From contig JAJUPC010000036.1 in assembly GCA_023614405.1 (NCBI GenBank), positions 992,001 through 1,056,000 of the forward strand: a stretch of DNA of 64,000 nucleotides, given 5' to 3'. A program made the position numbers and the translations under genes. The notes under the pieces are model-generated. The model saw nothing but the letters and a program-made list of their open reading frames with translations. It ran no database searches and was not told the DNA's origin. Below, piece by piece: positions 14,201 through 25,383 of the stretch (its first letter is position 1; each line of letters starts with the position of its first letter). Source of the stretch: Avena insularis (taxonomy: Eukaryota > Streptophyta > Magnoliopsida > Poales > Poaceae).

Positions 14201-15074
14201 TCCATGGGTGGATTGTGAAAAGAACACACATGCAAAATGACTCTGGTTGTGGTTACTAAAAAGAACATACATGCAATGACAGTGGTGGATCCATGTGCGG
14301 TCTCTGTAGAGAACATACATTTCAATCACACTGGTGGATCCATATGTGGTATGTGAAAAAACACACATGCAATGACTCTGGTTGTTGTTAGTGAAAAGAA
14401 CACACATGCGATGACACTGGTGGATCCATGTGTGGTCTCTGAAGAGAGCACACATTTCAATGACTCTTGTTGTCGTTAGTACTAAGAACACACATGCAAT
14501 AACACTGGTGGATCCATGTGTGGTCTCTGAAGAGAACACACATGCAATGACACTGGTGGATCCATGCGTGGATTGTGAAAAGAGCACATATGCAATGGCA
14601 TTGGTGGATCCATATGTGGTATGTAAAAAGACCACAAATGCAAAATGACTCTGGTTGTTGTTAGTGAAAGGAACACACATGTAATGACACTGGTGGACCC
14701 ATATGTGGTATGTGAAAAGAACACACATGCAAAATGACTCTGGTTGTTGTTACTAAAAAGAACACACATGGAATGACACTGGTGGATCCATGGGTGGATT
14801 GTGAAAAGATCACACATGCAATGACACTAGTGGATCCATGCGTGGTCTCTGAAGAGAACACACATGCAAAATGACTCTCGTTGTTGTTACTAAAAAGAAC
14901 ACACATGCAATGACTCTGGTGGATCGATGAGTGGATTGTGAAAAGAACACACATGCAATGACACTGGTGGATCCATAGGTGGTATGTGAAAATAACAAAC
15001 ATGCAAAATGACTGGTTGTTGTTACTAAAAAGAACACACATGCAATGACACTAGTGGATCCATGTGTGGTCACT

Positions 15075-16068
15075 CTAGAGAACACACATTTCAATGACAC
15101 TGGTGGATCCATATGTGGTATGTGAAAAGAACACACATGCAATGACTCTGGTTGTTGTTATTGAAAAGTACACACATGCAATGACACCGGTGGATCCATA
15201 GGTGGTATGTGAGAAGAACACACATGCAAAATGACTCTGGTTGTTGTTACTAAAAAGAACACACATGCAATGACACTGGTGGATCCATGGGTGGATTGTG
15301 AAAAGAGCACACATGCAATGACACTAGTGGATCCATGTGTGGTCTCTGAAGAGAACACACATGCAAAATGACTCTGGTTGTTGTTACTAAAAATAACACA
15401 CATGCAATGACTCTGGTGGATCCATGGGTGGATTGTGAAAAGAACACACATGCAATGACACTGGTGGATCCATAGCTGGTATGTGTAAAGAACACACATG
15501 CAAAATGACTGGTTGTTGTTACTAAAAAGAACACACATGCAATGACACAAGTGGATCCATGTGTGGTCTCTCTAGAGAACACACATTTCAATGACACTGG
15601 TGGATCCATATGTGGTATGTGAAAAGAACACACATGCAATGACTCTGGTTGTTGTTAGTGAAAAGTACACACATGCAATGACACTGGTGGATCCATAGGT
15701 GGTATGTGAGAAGAACACACATGCAAAATGACTCTGGTTGTTGTTACTAAAAAGAACACACATGCAATGACACTGGTGGATCCATGGGTGGATTGTGAAA
15801 AGAGCACACATGCAATGACACTAGTGGATCCATGTGTGGTCTCTGAAGAGAACACACATGCAAAATGACTCTGTTGTTGTTACTAAAAAGAACACACATG
15901 CAACGACTCTAGTGGATCCATGGGTGGATTGTGAAAAGAACACACATGCAATGACACTGGTGGATCCATAGGTGGTATGTGAAAAGAACACACATGCAAA
16001 ATGACTGGCTGTTGTTACTAAAAAGAACACACAAGCAATGACACTGGTGGATCCATGTGTGGTCTCTG
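15075..16068. repeat. 497-bp tandem duplication inside array
   Basis: The variant order from about 15075 is repeated from about 15572, an offset of 497 bp. It includes AAAAGTACACACATG monomers at about 15165 and 15662 and the same succession of 48- and 40-bp units. The period differs from the 364-bp, 762-bp and 2123-bp duplications, so several independent amplification events are recorded in one array. Confidence 0.7.
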
Positions 16069-16400
16069 TAAAGAACACACATTTCAATGACACTGGTGGA
16101 TCCATATGTGGTATGTGAAAAGAACACACATGTAATGACTCTAGTTGTTGTTACTAAAAAGAACACACCTTCAATGACACTGGTGGATCCATGTGTGGTC
16201 TCTGTAGAGAGCACACATTTCAATAAATCTTGTTATTGTTAGTAAAAAGAACACACATTCAATGACTCCAGTTGTTGTTAGTGAAAAGAACACACATGCA
16301 ATGACACCGGTGGATCCATGGGTGGATTGTGAAAAGAACACACATGCAATGACACTGGTGGATCCATAGGTGGTATGTGAGAAGAACACACATTTCAATG

Positions 16401-19400
16401 ACTCTGGTTGTTGTTAGTAAAAAGAACACACATGCAATGACACTGGTGGATCCATAGGTGGATTGTGAAAAGAGCACACATGGAATGACACTGGTGGATC
16501 CATAGGTGTTATGTGAAATGAACACACATGCAAAATGACTCTGGTTGTTGTTACTAAAAAGAACACACATGCAATGCAACTGGTGGATCCATGTGTGGTC
16601 TCTGTAGAGAACACACATTTCAATGACACTGGTGGATCCATAGGTGGTATGTGAAAAGAACACACATGCAATGACTTTGGTTGTTGTTAGTGAAAAGAAC
16701 ACACATGCAATGACACTGGTGGATCCATTGGTGGTATGTGAAAAGAACAAACATGCAAAATGACTCTGGTTGTTGTTACTAAAAAGAACACACATGCAAT
16801 GACTCTGGTGGATCCATAGGTGGAATATGAAATGAACACACATGCAATGACACTGGTGGATCCATAGGTGGTATGTGAGAAGAACAGACATGGAAAATGA
16901 CTCTGGTTGTTGTTACTAAAAAGAAAACACATGCAATGACGCTGGTGGATCCATGTGTGGTCTCTGTAGAGAACACACAATTCAATGACACTGGTGGATC
17001 CATATGTGGTATGTGAAAAGAACACACATGCAATGACTCTGGTTGTTGTTAGTGAAAAGAACACACATGCAATGACACTGGTGGATCCATGTGTGGTCTT
17101 TGAAGAGAGCACACATTTCAATGACTCTGGTTGTTGTTAGTAAAAAGAACACACATGCAATGACTCTAGTTGTTGTTAGTGAAAAGAACACACATGCAAT
17201 GACACTGGTGGATCCATAGGTGGATTGTGAAAAGAGCACACATGGAATGACACTGGTGGATCCATAGGTGTTATGTGAAATGAACACACATGCAAAATGA
17301 CTATGGTTGTTGTTACTAAAAAGAACACACATGCAATGCAACTGGTGGATCCATGTGTGGTCTCTGTAGAGAACACACATTTCAATGACACTGGTGGATC
17401 CATAGGTGGTATGTGAAAAGAACACACATGCAATGACTTTGGTTGTTGTTAGTGAAAAGAACACACATGCAATGACACTGGTGGATCCATTGGTGGTATG
17501 TGAAAAGAACAAACATGCAAAATGACTCTGGTTGTTGTTACTAAAAAGAACACACATGCAATGACTCTGGTGGATCCATAGGTGGAATATGAAATGAACA
17601 CACATGCAATGACACTGGTGGATCCATAGGTGGTATGTGAGAAGAACAGACATGGAAAATGACTCTGGTTGTTGTTACTAAAAAGAAAACACATGCAATG
17701 ACGCTGGTGGATCCATGTGTGGTCTCTGTAGAGAACACACAATTCAATGACACTGGTGGATCCATATGTGGTATGTGAAAAGAACACACATGCAATGACT
17801 CTGGTTGTTGTTAGTGAAAAGAACACACATGCAATGACACTGGTGGATCCATGTGTGGTCTTTGAAGAGAGCACACATTTCAATGACTCTGGTTGTTGTT
17901 AGTAAAAAGAACACACATGCAATGACTCTAGTTGTTGTTAGTGAAAAGAACACACATGCAATGACACTGGTGGATCCATAGGTGGATTGTGAAAAGAGCA
18001 CACATGGAATGACACTGATGGATCCATAGGTGTTATGTGAAATGAACACACATGCAAAATGACTCTGGTTGTTGTTACTAAAAAGAACACACATGCAATG
18101 CAACTGGTGGATCCATGTGTGGTCTCTGTAGAGAACACACATTTCAATGACACTGGTGGATCCATAGGTGGTATGTGAAAAGAACACACATGCAATGACT
18201 TTGGTTGTTGTTAGTGAAAAGAACACACATGCAATGACACTGGTGGATCCATTGGTGGTATGTGAAAAGAGCAAACATGCAAAATGACTCTGGTTGTTGT
18301 TACTAAAAAGAACACACATGCAATGACTCTGGTGGATCCATAGGTGGAATATGAAATAAACACACATGCAATGAAACTGGTGGATCCATAGGTGGTATGT
18401 GAGAAGAACACACATGGAAAATGACTCTGGTTGTTGTTACTAAAAAGAAAACACATGCAATGACGCTGGTGGATCCATGTGTGGTCTCTGTAGAGAACAC
18501 ACAATTCAATGACACTGGTGGATCCATATGTGGTATGTGAAAAGAACACACATGCAATGACTCTGGTTGTTGTTAGTGAAAAGAACACACATGCAATGAC
18601 ACTGGTGGATCCATGTGTGGTCTTTGAAGAGAGCACACATTTCAATGACTCTGGTTGTTGTTAGTAAAAAGAACACACATGCAATGACTCTAGTTGTTGT
18701 TAGTGAAAAGAACACACATGCAATGACACCGGTGGTTCCATAGGTGGATTGTGAAAAGAGCACACATGGAATGACACTGGTGGATCCATAGGTGTTATGT
18801 GAAATGAACACACATGCAAAATGACTCTGGTTGTTGTTACTAAAAAGAACACACATGCAATGCAACTGGTGGATCCATGTGTGGTCTCTGTAGAGAACAC
18901 ACATTTCAATGACACTGGTGGATCCATAGGTGGTATGTGAAAAGAACACACATGCAATGACTTTGGTTGTTGTTAGTGAAAAGAACACACATGCAATGAC
19001 ACTGGTGGATCCATTGGTGGTATGTGAAAAGAGCAAACATGCAAAATGACTCTGGTTGTTGTTACTAAAAAGAACACACATGCAATGACTCTGGTGGATC
19101 CATAGGTGGAATATGAAATAAACACACATGCAATGAAACTGGTGGATCCATAGGTGGTATGTGAGAAGAACACACATGGAAAATGACTCTGGTTGTTGTT
19201 ACTAAAAAGAAAACACATGCAATGACGCTGGTGGATCCATGTGTGGTCTCTGTAGAGAACACACAATTCAATGACACTGGTGGATCCATATGTGGTATGT
19301 GAAAAGAACACACATGCAATGACTCTGGTTGTTGTTAGTGAAAAGAACACACATGCAATGACACTGGTGGATCCATGTGTGGTCTTTGAAGAGAGCACAC

Positions 19401-19500
19401 ATTTCAATGACTCTGGTTGTTGTTAGTAAAAAGAACACACATGCAATGACTCTAGTTGTTGTTAGTGAAAAGAACACACATGCAATGACACCGGTGGTTC
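16401..19500. repeat. Higher-order repeat, 762-bp unit, about four copies
   Basis: A block of about 17 monomers repeats with an exact 762-bp period. The diagnostic variant ACACACAATTCAATGACACT is followed by the same downstream sequence at 16981, 17743, 18505 and 19267. Copies three and four share private changes (GAGCAAACATGC near 18270 and 19032; GAAATAAACACACATG near 18353 and 19115) that copies one and two lack. The block is therefore about 4.1 units long with a stepwise history. The near identity of the copies points to recent amplification at the right end of the array. Confidence 0.93.
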
Positions 19501-19930
19501 CATGGGTGGATTGTGAAAAGAACATACATGCAATGACACTGGTGGATCCTTATGTGGTATGTGAAAAGAACACACATGGAATGACTCCAGTTGTTGTTAG
19601 TGAAAAGAACACACCCTCAATGACATTGGTGGATCCATAGGTGGATTGTGAAAAGAGCACACATGCATTGACTCCAGTTGTTGTTAGTGAAAAGAACACA
19701 CCTGCAATGACACTGGTGGATCCATTGGTGGATTGTGAAAAGAGCACTCATGAAATGACACTGGTGGATCCATATGTGGTATGTGAAAAGAACACACATG
19801 GATTGACTCTGGTTGTTGTTAGTAAAAAGAACACACATGAAATGACACTGAAGGATCCATAGGTGGATTGTGAAAAGAGCACAAATGCAATGACATTTGA
19901 ATGGTACGGGTGGATCCATAGGCGGATTGT

Positions 19931-20219
19931 GAAAAGAGATTTTCCTTCTCGCTCCGTGTCACAAATCTCACAAAAGCCCAAACGTGTGGATATCCCAAAG
20001 ATGTGCTCACTCCGGGTGCTATGCCCTGATTGGCTGACACAGATGTCACGTGGATCGTCTCCACCAACCGTTTATCCCATGTGATCCAACGGGCAGGATA
20101 ACCCCTCCCTTCTCCACTTTTTTTATCCATGGTCAATCCTTGCCACCTCTCTATCCGTGCCACCGATACTAAACCCCCATAAACAAGTGAAAATCCATCT
20201 ATCGAACTAAAAAAAATGA
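19931..20219. other. Array/gene-island junction, no gene seen
   Basis: Unique sequence between the last degenerate monomers and the first gene-like locus. I see no open reading frame of note, no terminal inverted repeat and no retrotransposon signature. CTGATTGGCTGACAC contains a CCAAT-type motif on the minus strand, but no promoter can be assigned. It lies downstream (3') of the minus-strand acidic-protein locus and may include its 3' untranslated region. Confidence 0.5.
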
Positions 20220-20774
20220 TCATATTTCGAGGAAGCCATCGTCTTCGCCTTCCGGTTCGTCCTCGTCTTCGTCAACGCCATGGTCCCTGCCATCGCCGCC
20301 GTCGGTGCCCTCCTCTGACGACTCGACACCATCCCCTTCCTCGAATAAGCGCGCTATCTCCTTGTTGGAGTCCTCCTCCTCCTCTTCGTAGTCCCACGGG
20401 TCCACGTCACTCCCCTCCGCTTCTGCCTCCAACTGATCGATGAACGCCTCCTTGTTGGCCGAGTCGGACTCGTCCAAATAGCTAGCTCCTCTCTTCTTCC
20501 TGGTCTTCTTCTCGTTCCTCTTCTTGTCCGTACTCGCCGGTGCAACACGCACCCCCGTCCTGGCTGCTACTTTGCACTCGTCCGACGCTGCAGGTACCCC
20601 ACGCTCCTCCTACGCGGCCGGTACGAGCTTTGACGTCGCGGTGTCCTCGAGTGCCGATGTCGATGGATCCTGGCGCGGTCGGACACGACGTGCTGCCTCA
20701 GCAGGCGACTCGCGAGGGCGGACGATGCAGAGCCGGGGACGCAGGACGGTCAGTGGACGGCTTGGACCTGCCAT
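20220..20774 (-). pseudogene. Acidic, low-complexity protein, interrupted by one stop
   Basis: On the minus strand one frame runs from a possible ATG at 20774 to a stop at 20220. A single in-frame TAG at 20610-20612 breaks it. The upstream part is Arg/Pro-rich (about 54 residues). Downstream is a Lys/Arg-rich patch (KKRNEKKTRKKRG), then a strongly acidic tail rich in Glu/Asp with runs such as EEEEED and DEDEDEPEGEDD. A basic patch followed by an acidic tail is seen in nuclear or chromatin-associated proteins, but no domain is recognised and function is unknown. The frame stays open across the stop with consistent composition, so I treat it as one decayed gene. An upstream intron or different start is possible. 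The plus-strand frames over this region are Pro/Arg-rich shadows of the same GC-rich sequence. Confidence 0.5.
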
Positions 20775-21146
20775 TGCCACGGTGAGGGGGCATCGTGCTC
20801 GAGGTAGTTGCTCCGAATGGTCGATGGTGGGTACACAGAGTGGGGTGCCGATCTGATCAAGAACGAGCAGCGGTTTCGTGCGTCGTGTCCACGCGTGCAT
20901 TTTTCGATTATCAAAAAAAAGTAATATCTCGCGTACTGAACATAATTTGATCACAACTAAAGTGGCACAACCTATTCTAGACTCGTAAATATCCCGTGCG
21001 TGCCTGTCATGTGGAGTTCGACAGAGTTGGACGTGCCGACGTGATCGTGCAGAAGTTGCGCTCGTCATTGCCCCATCAACACGTGACACACACACGCGGG
21101 ATGTGCGCACCAATTCCTGTGACGACCACCCGGCTCGTACTCCCCT

Positions 21147-21156
21147 TATTATATAC
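21147..21156 (+). promoter_or_regulatory. Candidate TATA box of the plus-strand coiled-coil locus
   Basis: TTATTATATACT around 21147-21156 lies about 230 bp upstream of the ATG at 21386. The region between is pyrimidine-rich (CTTACTCTTCTCCCACAC), as in many plant 5' untranslated regions. The position suits transcription starting near 21180. This is inferred from motif and distance only. Confidence 0.4.
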
Positions 21157-21385
21157 TGGATTTTGGGCAGCGCCGAAGACCATTGAAGTGTCCATCACAA
21201 TAAAGACAAGTCCCATCGATTCCCTACCCCTGCCTCCCTGGCTTCTTTGAGAAGGTATACCGTACACGGTGGTCTTGTATATTAGTACTAGTACTACTGG
21301 ACCACGGCCTGTACTCTTACTCTTCTCCCACACTAATAATCACTATCTCCTTCCTCCTGCCTCTGCCACACTCACCCTGCAAGCC

Positions 21386-22563
21386 ATGGCTCCACTGAGG
21401 AGGGGGAGAGGCCGGTCGACGATCCTCGCGGAGAAAAGGGAGAGAAATCGCCGCGAGGCACTTCTTGCTCTATCAGCCGCTCAAGCCCACCCTCTCATCG
21501 AGGCCCAATCTCCCCCGACAATGGCGGCGAATGTTCTAGCAGGCGAGGGCTCCTCCCGGTACGGTCTCCTTATTCTACTTCTTCTCCATCTCCCTCTCCA
21601 TCATGATCTTAATCAGCTTCTTCTTGTTTTTCTTCTTCTTCTGGCTCTTCCTCTTCTACGTATAACAGGTCGGTCGTGAAGCCCGAATCCACCACGACAG
21701 AGGCGTTGCAGGACCCGTTCGGCTCCGTTCCATGTCTCAGCGAGGTAACAAATCTCCACGCTGTTATTTCTCCGAGTTATGATGTGGATTTCTTAGATGA
21801 TGTCCGCCTCGCATTGGTTTTTCTTCTTCTTTTGCGAGTTGTATTTGTTTTCATGAATATGACTAGATCTCTTGGTCTTTCCTTAATACCGCTGTTCATA
21901 GATTCACTATGGATTTTTTGTGATTAGGATTAGTTTATTGTGGTCATGAATAGATCTCCAGGTCCATTTTTTAACACTGCGGCCAATAAATTCAACGGGG
22001 ATTTTTTTGATCTATATTAGTATTCACCTAGGACCTAGAGTGTAATTGTAGAATTCCTATTTCAATTAACATGAACGATGCAGCGATCGAAGGCCGAGTA
22101 CCGTGAAAAGGTGTTCACGATCAGTTCCAAGATTGCCAACCAACATGAGCTTGCACGCTCCCTCACCCAAGCTAATGAGAGACTACGCAAGCAATTATCT
22201 GTGCAGAAGGAGATCTTGTTAGATTTTGCACGTGACGTCGTTAGGCTGCAGAAAGTGCTCGACCGTAACTTGATCAGGCAAGAACAGGCCATCAAGATAA
22301 TCAATGACCTCACGGAGGAGAAGAAGAATCTCGTGGAAAGGTGCATTCTCCTGCAGGACAAAGTCAGCGAGGCACTCAGAGGACGCGTCAAGGAAACCAA
22401 GGCTACCATTTGAGCCTACCATGACAGGAACCGTTGCCTGGATGCAGTCAAGGAGATGAAGGCGGACATGAGCAGACGGATCACCGTACTCGAGGGTGTT
22501 CGGAAAGAGAACGAGGAGCTAAGGGCATGTCTGGAGGCGTACCAGAGCAATTCCCAAGTCTGA
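21386..22563 (+). pseudogene. Coiled-coil protein, exons 1-3, premature TGA in exon 3
   Basis: Three exons can be joined with canonical GT...AG borders and a consistent phase: 21386-21558, 21669-21744 and 22084-22563. The start lies in a good context (AAGCCATGGC). Exon 1 encodes a basic N-terminus (MAPLRRGRGRSTILAEKRER) and an Ala/Leu-rich stretch. Exon 3 encodes a long alpha-helical, charged segment with heptad-like Leu/Ile spacing, predicted by eye to be a coiled coil. A TGA at 22411-22413 interrupts exon 3. The same frame then continues with coiled-coil sequence (VLEGVRKENEELRACLEAYQ) to the stop at 22561-22563. The TGA could be a mutated CGA. No enzymatic domain is visible. The function is unknown; the product may be a structural or scaffolding coiled-coil protein. 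The locus is most likely a pseudogene or a truncated allele. Confidence 0.6.
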
Positions 22564-22656
22564 TTCCTTTTGTAATGTTTAGGCATACCGGGCATGTCTC
22601 GAGGACACGAATAGCAGTTCGTCCTCCTCTCCTTTTGTAATGTTTAGGGTTCAGGG
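22523..22656 (+). repeat. 67-bp tandem duplication at the 3' end of exon 3
   Basis: GGGCATGTCTGGAGGCGTAC at 22523 is repeated with changes at 22590 (GGGCATGTCTCGAGGACACG). Both copies end in a CCTTTTGTAATGTTTAGG motif. The duplication spans the stop codon of the exon, so the second copy is out of use as coding sequence. A second short duplication, AATTATGACARTGCCACTAG with flanks, occurs at about 22900 and 22971. Confidence 0.75.
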
Positions 22657-23060
22657 AGCAATGCCCATGTCTGCTTCCCATTATAGGGTGCAATAAGAAT
22701 CCTAGGGCAACTCCTTATCTATCTAGAGATGTGTTGGTGTTCATGTTCATGAATGGACACCATGTTCTCTTTCCATATGTATGTGGACATGGGTTTCTAC
22801 ATTATGAGTTTGCCACTCTCCCACTACTATTTGGTGATATTGGGAAAAACCCACAGCACACTAAACTGCTGATAAATCTTATCTGTCTTTGAAATTGAAA
22901 TTATGACAGTGCCACTAGTCGATTCATAAAATGTTGATTAGTCCTAGATTGCTTCTTCCTTGAAATTATGACAATGCCACTAGTCGATTCAGTTAATTAT
23001 GGAAACTAACCAGCTTGTCCTAGTGAACTGAACAAACTATACTATGTATTTTTGTTGCAG

Positions 23061-23434
23061 GGAAAGAGGCAAAAGATCGACCAGGACCTGGCGACCTGGC
23101 TAAATGACAAGATAGCAATCCACAGGGATAAGCGGAATTCCCAGAAACTGGCCTTTGACCAACTCCGCGCTGAATTCGCGGTCCTTTCTGACAAGTGCCA
23201 GAAACTGAAGGAGTTAAACGCCTACTGGGCGAAGCTACACAGTAAGGTCGTGCCTCGGCTAGGAAGCAGACGAAGATCATGAAAGGGATCTTGAAGGAAA
23301 ATCATATGGCTACGGACAAAATTCTCCAATCCATGACGGAGCGCTGGAACCTACAGCTGAAGCACGACATAGTACTGAAGGAGATGGCCAATCTTAGGGA
23401 GGAAAACAGGCAGCTTCAGGCCAGGCTCGCTTAA
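23061..23434 (+). pseudogene. Further coiled-coil exon with frameshift
   Basis: A likely 3' splice site (TTTTTGTTGCAG, ending at 23060) precedes an open frame beginning GKRQKIDQDLATWLNDK. It continues as a charged helical segment to about 23255. The frame is then lost. The coiled-coil character resumes in another frame (KIMKGILKENHMATDK...) and ends with REENRQLQARLA and TAA at 23432-23434. A small indel around 23255-23270 explains the break. Composition and order suggest this is the last exon of the same gene as 21386-22563. The connecting splice donor is uncertain; a GT at about 22559 would give the right phase. Confidence 0.5.
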
Positions 23435-23637
23435 ACACAACATATGTCTATTTAGTACTGAACTGCCTGGTTTATCCTCTGCAGTGGTGATTTTGTAAGC
23501 GTGAACTTAACTCTATGCACGATATGTATGTTCGTCTGAAATTAGTTTGCTCGAGGATTGAGTTTGGCTTAGTTCAGAAAGCGCAACTACAAGTCTTACA
23601 ATTAACTAGTTTTAGGCATTGGTACAACATAAATTAT

Positions 23638-24474
23638 TCATCTCGAATTTCCTTTATCCTCTATAGTCTGTCCTTGTTCACCCTCGCGCGCCTTCTTCAG
23701 TTCCTTCAACAGATCCGCAATGCAGCACTCTAGCTTCTTCTTGTCTTCCCTGAGCTGATCCCTCTCCTTTTCTGCATTATGAATTAGCAACCTGTGACTA
23801 TCCTGAAGCTTCTTTGCAGTTCCAACAACCAAGCTCCCATCGATTCCGTCAGTTAGCTTTGACTGCAAATTATCGATTTCTTGTTCCAGCTCCTTATTTC
23901 GTGTCGACAACTTAAATTTTTTTTCAGCTGCATCACTTACATCAGTAAATCTCCCCGACCTTTCCAACTCATACGTCTCCCATAACTGTGCCAAACATTT
24001 CTTAAGTGCATTTGGCCACTCAAGATCCACCCACTATACTACTTTACACACCGGGCCAACCTAAAAACACACACACTATAGTGTTATGAACATGCACGAT
24101 ACATTTTACTTCATGTCACAGTTTCACATAATGTAAACAAACCTGATTTGTACAGCCCAAAAACCTTCTCCCAGTGTTACTGCCTTCGAATGCAACATAT
24201 CTCCTCGGTTTTAGCCCATGGTCACATGGCACTTCTCCATCGAGATCTAGGCCCTCCCATTCGGAGTCATAGATCATCCTTGGTACCTATAGGTAAACAC
24301 AAAGCTGAAATCGAACACGATTGCATGCACATATGGAGCTCAGATCGAGTGATTTACCATTGCCTAACCCTAGCCCGAGAAAACAGAGGAACTCACATCA
24401 TGGAAGGAATACTTGATGTCAGAGAGAAGGCTGTCGCTGCTCGACTGGTCGTCCTCGCCGTTCAAGGACAGCAT
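23638..24474 (-). pseudogene. GRF-type zinc-finger plus coiled-coil protein, one premature stop
   Basis: Three minus-strand exons fit canonical splice borders: 24474-24397, 24286-24143 and 24060-23638. Exon 2 encodes CDHGLKPRRYVAFEG...GRRFLGC and exon 3 opens with VGPVCKVV. This gives the Cys-x-His...Cys...Cys spacing of the zf-GRF family, followed by the usual WVDLEWPNALKKCLAQLWE region. The rest of exon 3 (about 110 residues) is a Glu/Lys-rich coiled coil ending in DLLKELKKAREGEQGQ. A TAG at 24034-24036 stands where family members typically have Gln before WVD. GRF fingers bind nucleic acid in known proteins, but the role of the plant coiled-coil members is not established. A (CT)n tract lies in the presumed 5' untranslated region. 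Probably a recently decayed gene. Confidence 0.72.
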
Positions 24475-24513
24475 GGCGAATGCAACGGCGATGGCAACGG
24501 CGACATCGTCGGC

Positions 24514-24532
24514 GAGAGAGAGAGAGAGAGAG
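24514..24532. repeat. (GA)n microsatellite
   Basis: About nine GA dinucleotides. On the minus strand this is a (CT)n tract about 40 bp upstream of the ATG of the GRF-finger locus, a common position for CT tracts in plant 5' untranslated regions. Confidence 0.85.
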
Positions 24533-24689
24533 CAGCCCTTCTACCGCTGCAATGATGACTAAATTGGCATGTTACAATAGTTTAATGGATAGCATGCCCT
24601 TTCCCTGGATTACTGTCTCCTGCCTGATATGGATTCTCTTCACACATTCTCATTTCAAATATTAAACCTGCACTCCCTCCATCCCAATT

Positions 24690-25300
24690 TCATTGCCTAA
24701 CGAAAACATACCAGTATATTACATCATCCAAAGAAACAAAATCATGTCAACTACAAGGTACTTATGCATCACTTCTTCAGTCATGGTTTCACAAAACATT
24801 ACATTATAATCTCCCGACAAACATAACCACAACATGGTTTCACAAAACATCACATTACAATCTCTCAACAAACGTAATCACAGAAACAAGTATATAACAT
24901 CAACTCAAGAAACAAAATCATGTCGACTACAAGGTACTTACACATCACTTGTCCTGTTATGGTTTCGCAAAACATTACATTACAGTCTCTCAACAAACAA
25001 AATAACAGAAACAAGTACAGTACATCATCTCAAGAAACATAATCATGTCAACTACAATGTATTTATGCATCACTAGTCCAGTCATGGTTTCACAAAACAT
25101 TACATTACAATGTCCCAACAAACATAATAATTGAAACAAGTACAGTATGTCATCTTAAGAAACATAATCATGTCAACTACAATGTACTTATGTCTTATTA
25201 CAACAACGATGTTTTCGGTGAGTGACATGTCTGAAAATCTCAACAGCTCGCACAACATTATATCGCAATCTTTCAACAAACATAATCACAGAAGCACGCT
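24690..25300. repeat. ~125-bp tandem repeat, about four copies
   Basis: The motif CATGTCRACTACAAGGTACTT recurs at 24743, 24919, 25044 and 25169, i.e. steps of 176, 125 and 125 bp. The larger first step contains an extra partial unit. Each unit also carries GGTTTCACAAAACATTACAT and AAACAAGTACAGTA-type segments. It lies immediately 3' of the minus-strand locus at 25384-26518 and may form part of its 3' untranslated region. No coding capacity is seen. Confidence 0.85.
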
Positions 25301-25383
25301 CTAAATGCAACAGTAGTCAATATTACAAATACAGGTAGGGGAACACCACGGTCCATATGACAAACCCAGGGTAGGAGCTCTCA

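Larger units (their letters stand above)
11261..19930. repeat. Tandem minisatellite array, right block and degenerate edge
   Basis: Continuation of the same 48/40-bp array after the MITE. From about 19500 the monomers become increasingly divergent, for example CCTCAATGAC, CATTGACTCC and AAGGATCCATAGG. The last recognisable units end near 19935, within GGCGGATTGTGAAAAGAGATTT. Beyond this, unique sequence begins. Degenerate monomers at the edge with homogenised monomers inside is the usual pattern of a tandem array maintained by unequal exchange. Confidence 0.96.

Noticed and set aside
12..19525. Many minus-strand ORFs (60-404 codons) and several plus-strand ORFs in the tandem array
   Set aside because: They are translations of the same repeated monomers in three frames. 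Start and stop positions depend on chance variants, and no promoter, splice site or non-repetitive domain is present.
1..19930. CRISPR-like repeat-spacer array
   Set aside because: Units are contiguous variants of one sequence with no unique spacers and no cas genes, in a plant-type sequence context.
1..19930. Telomeric or known centromeric satellite
   Set aside because: No TTTAGGG runs, and monomer length and sequence do not match the roughly 150-180-bp or 120/350/380-bp cereal satellites as I know them.
20216..20443. Plus-strand Arg/Pro-rich ORF
   Set aside because: Antisense shadow of the acidic minus-strand frame (Glu/Asp codons read as Leu/Pro/Arg).
21776..21927. Plus-strand hydrophobic ORF reading through the intron of the coiled-coil locus
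   Set aside because: It lies after a canonical splice donor at 21745 and is T-rich intron sequence. The apparent membrane segment comes from poly-T/CTT composition.
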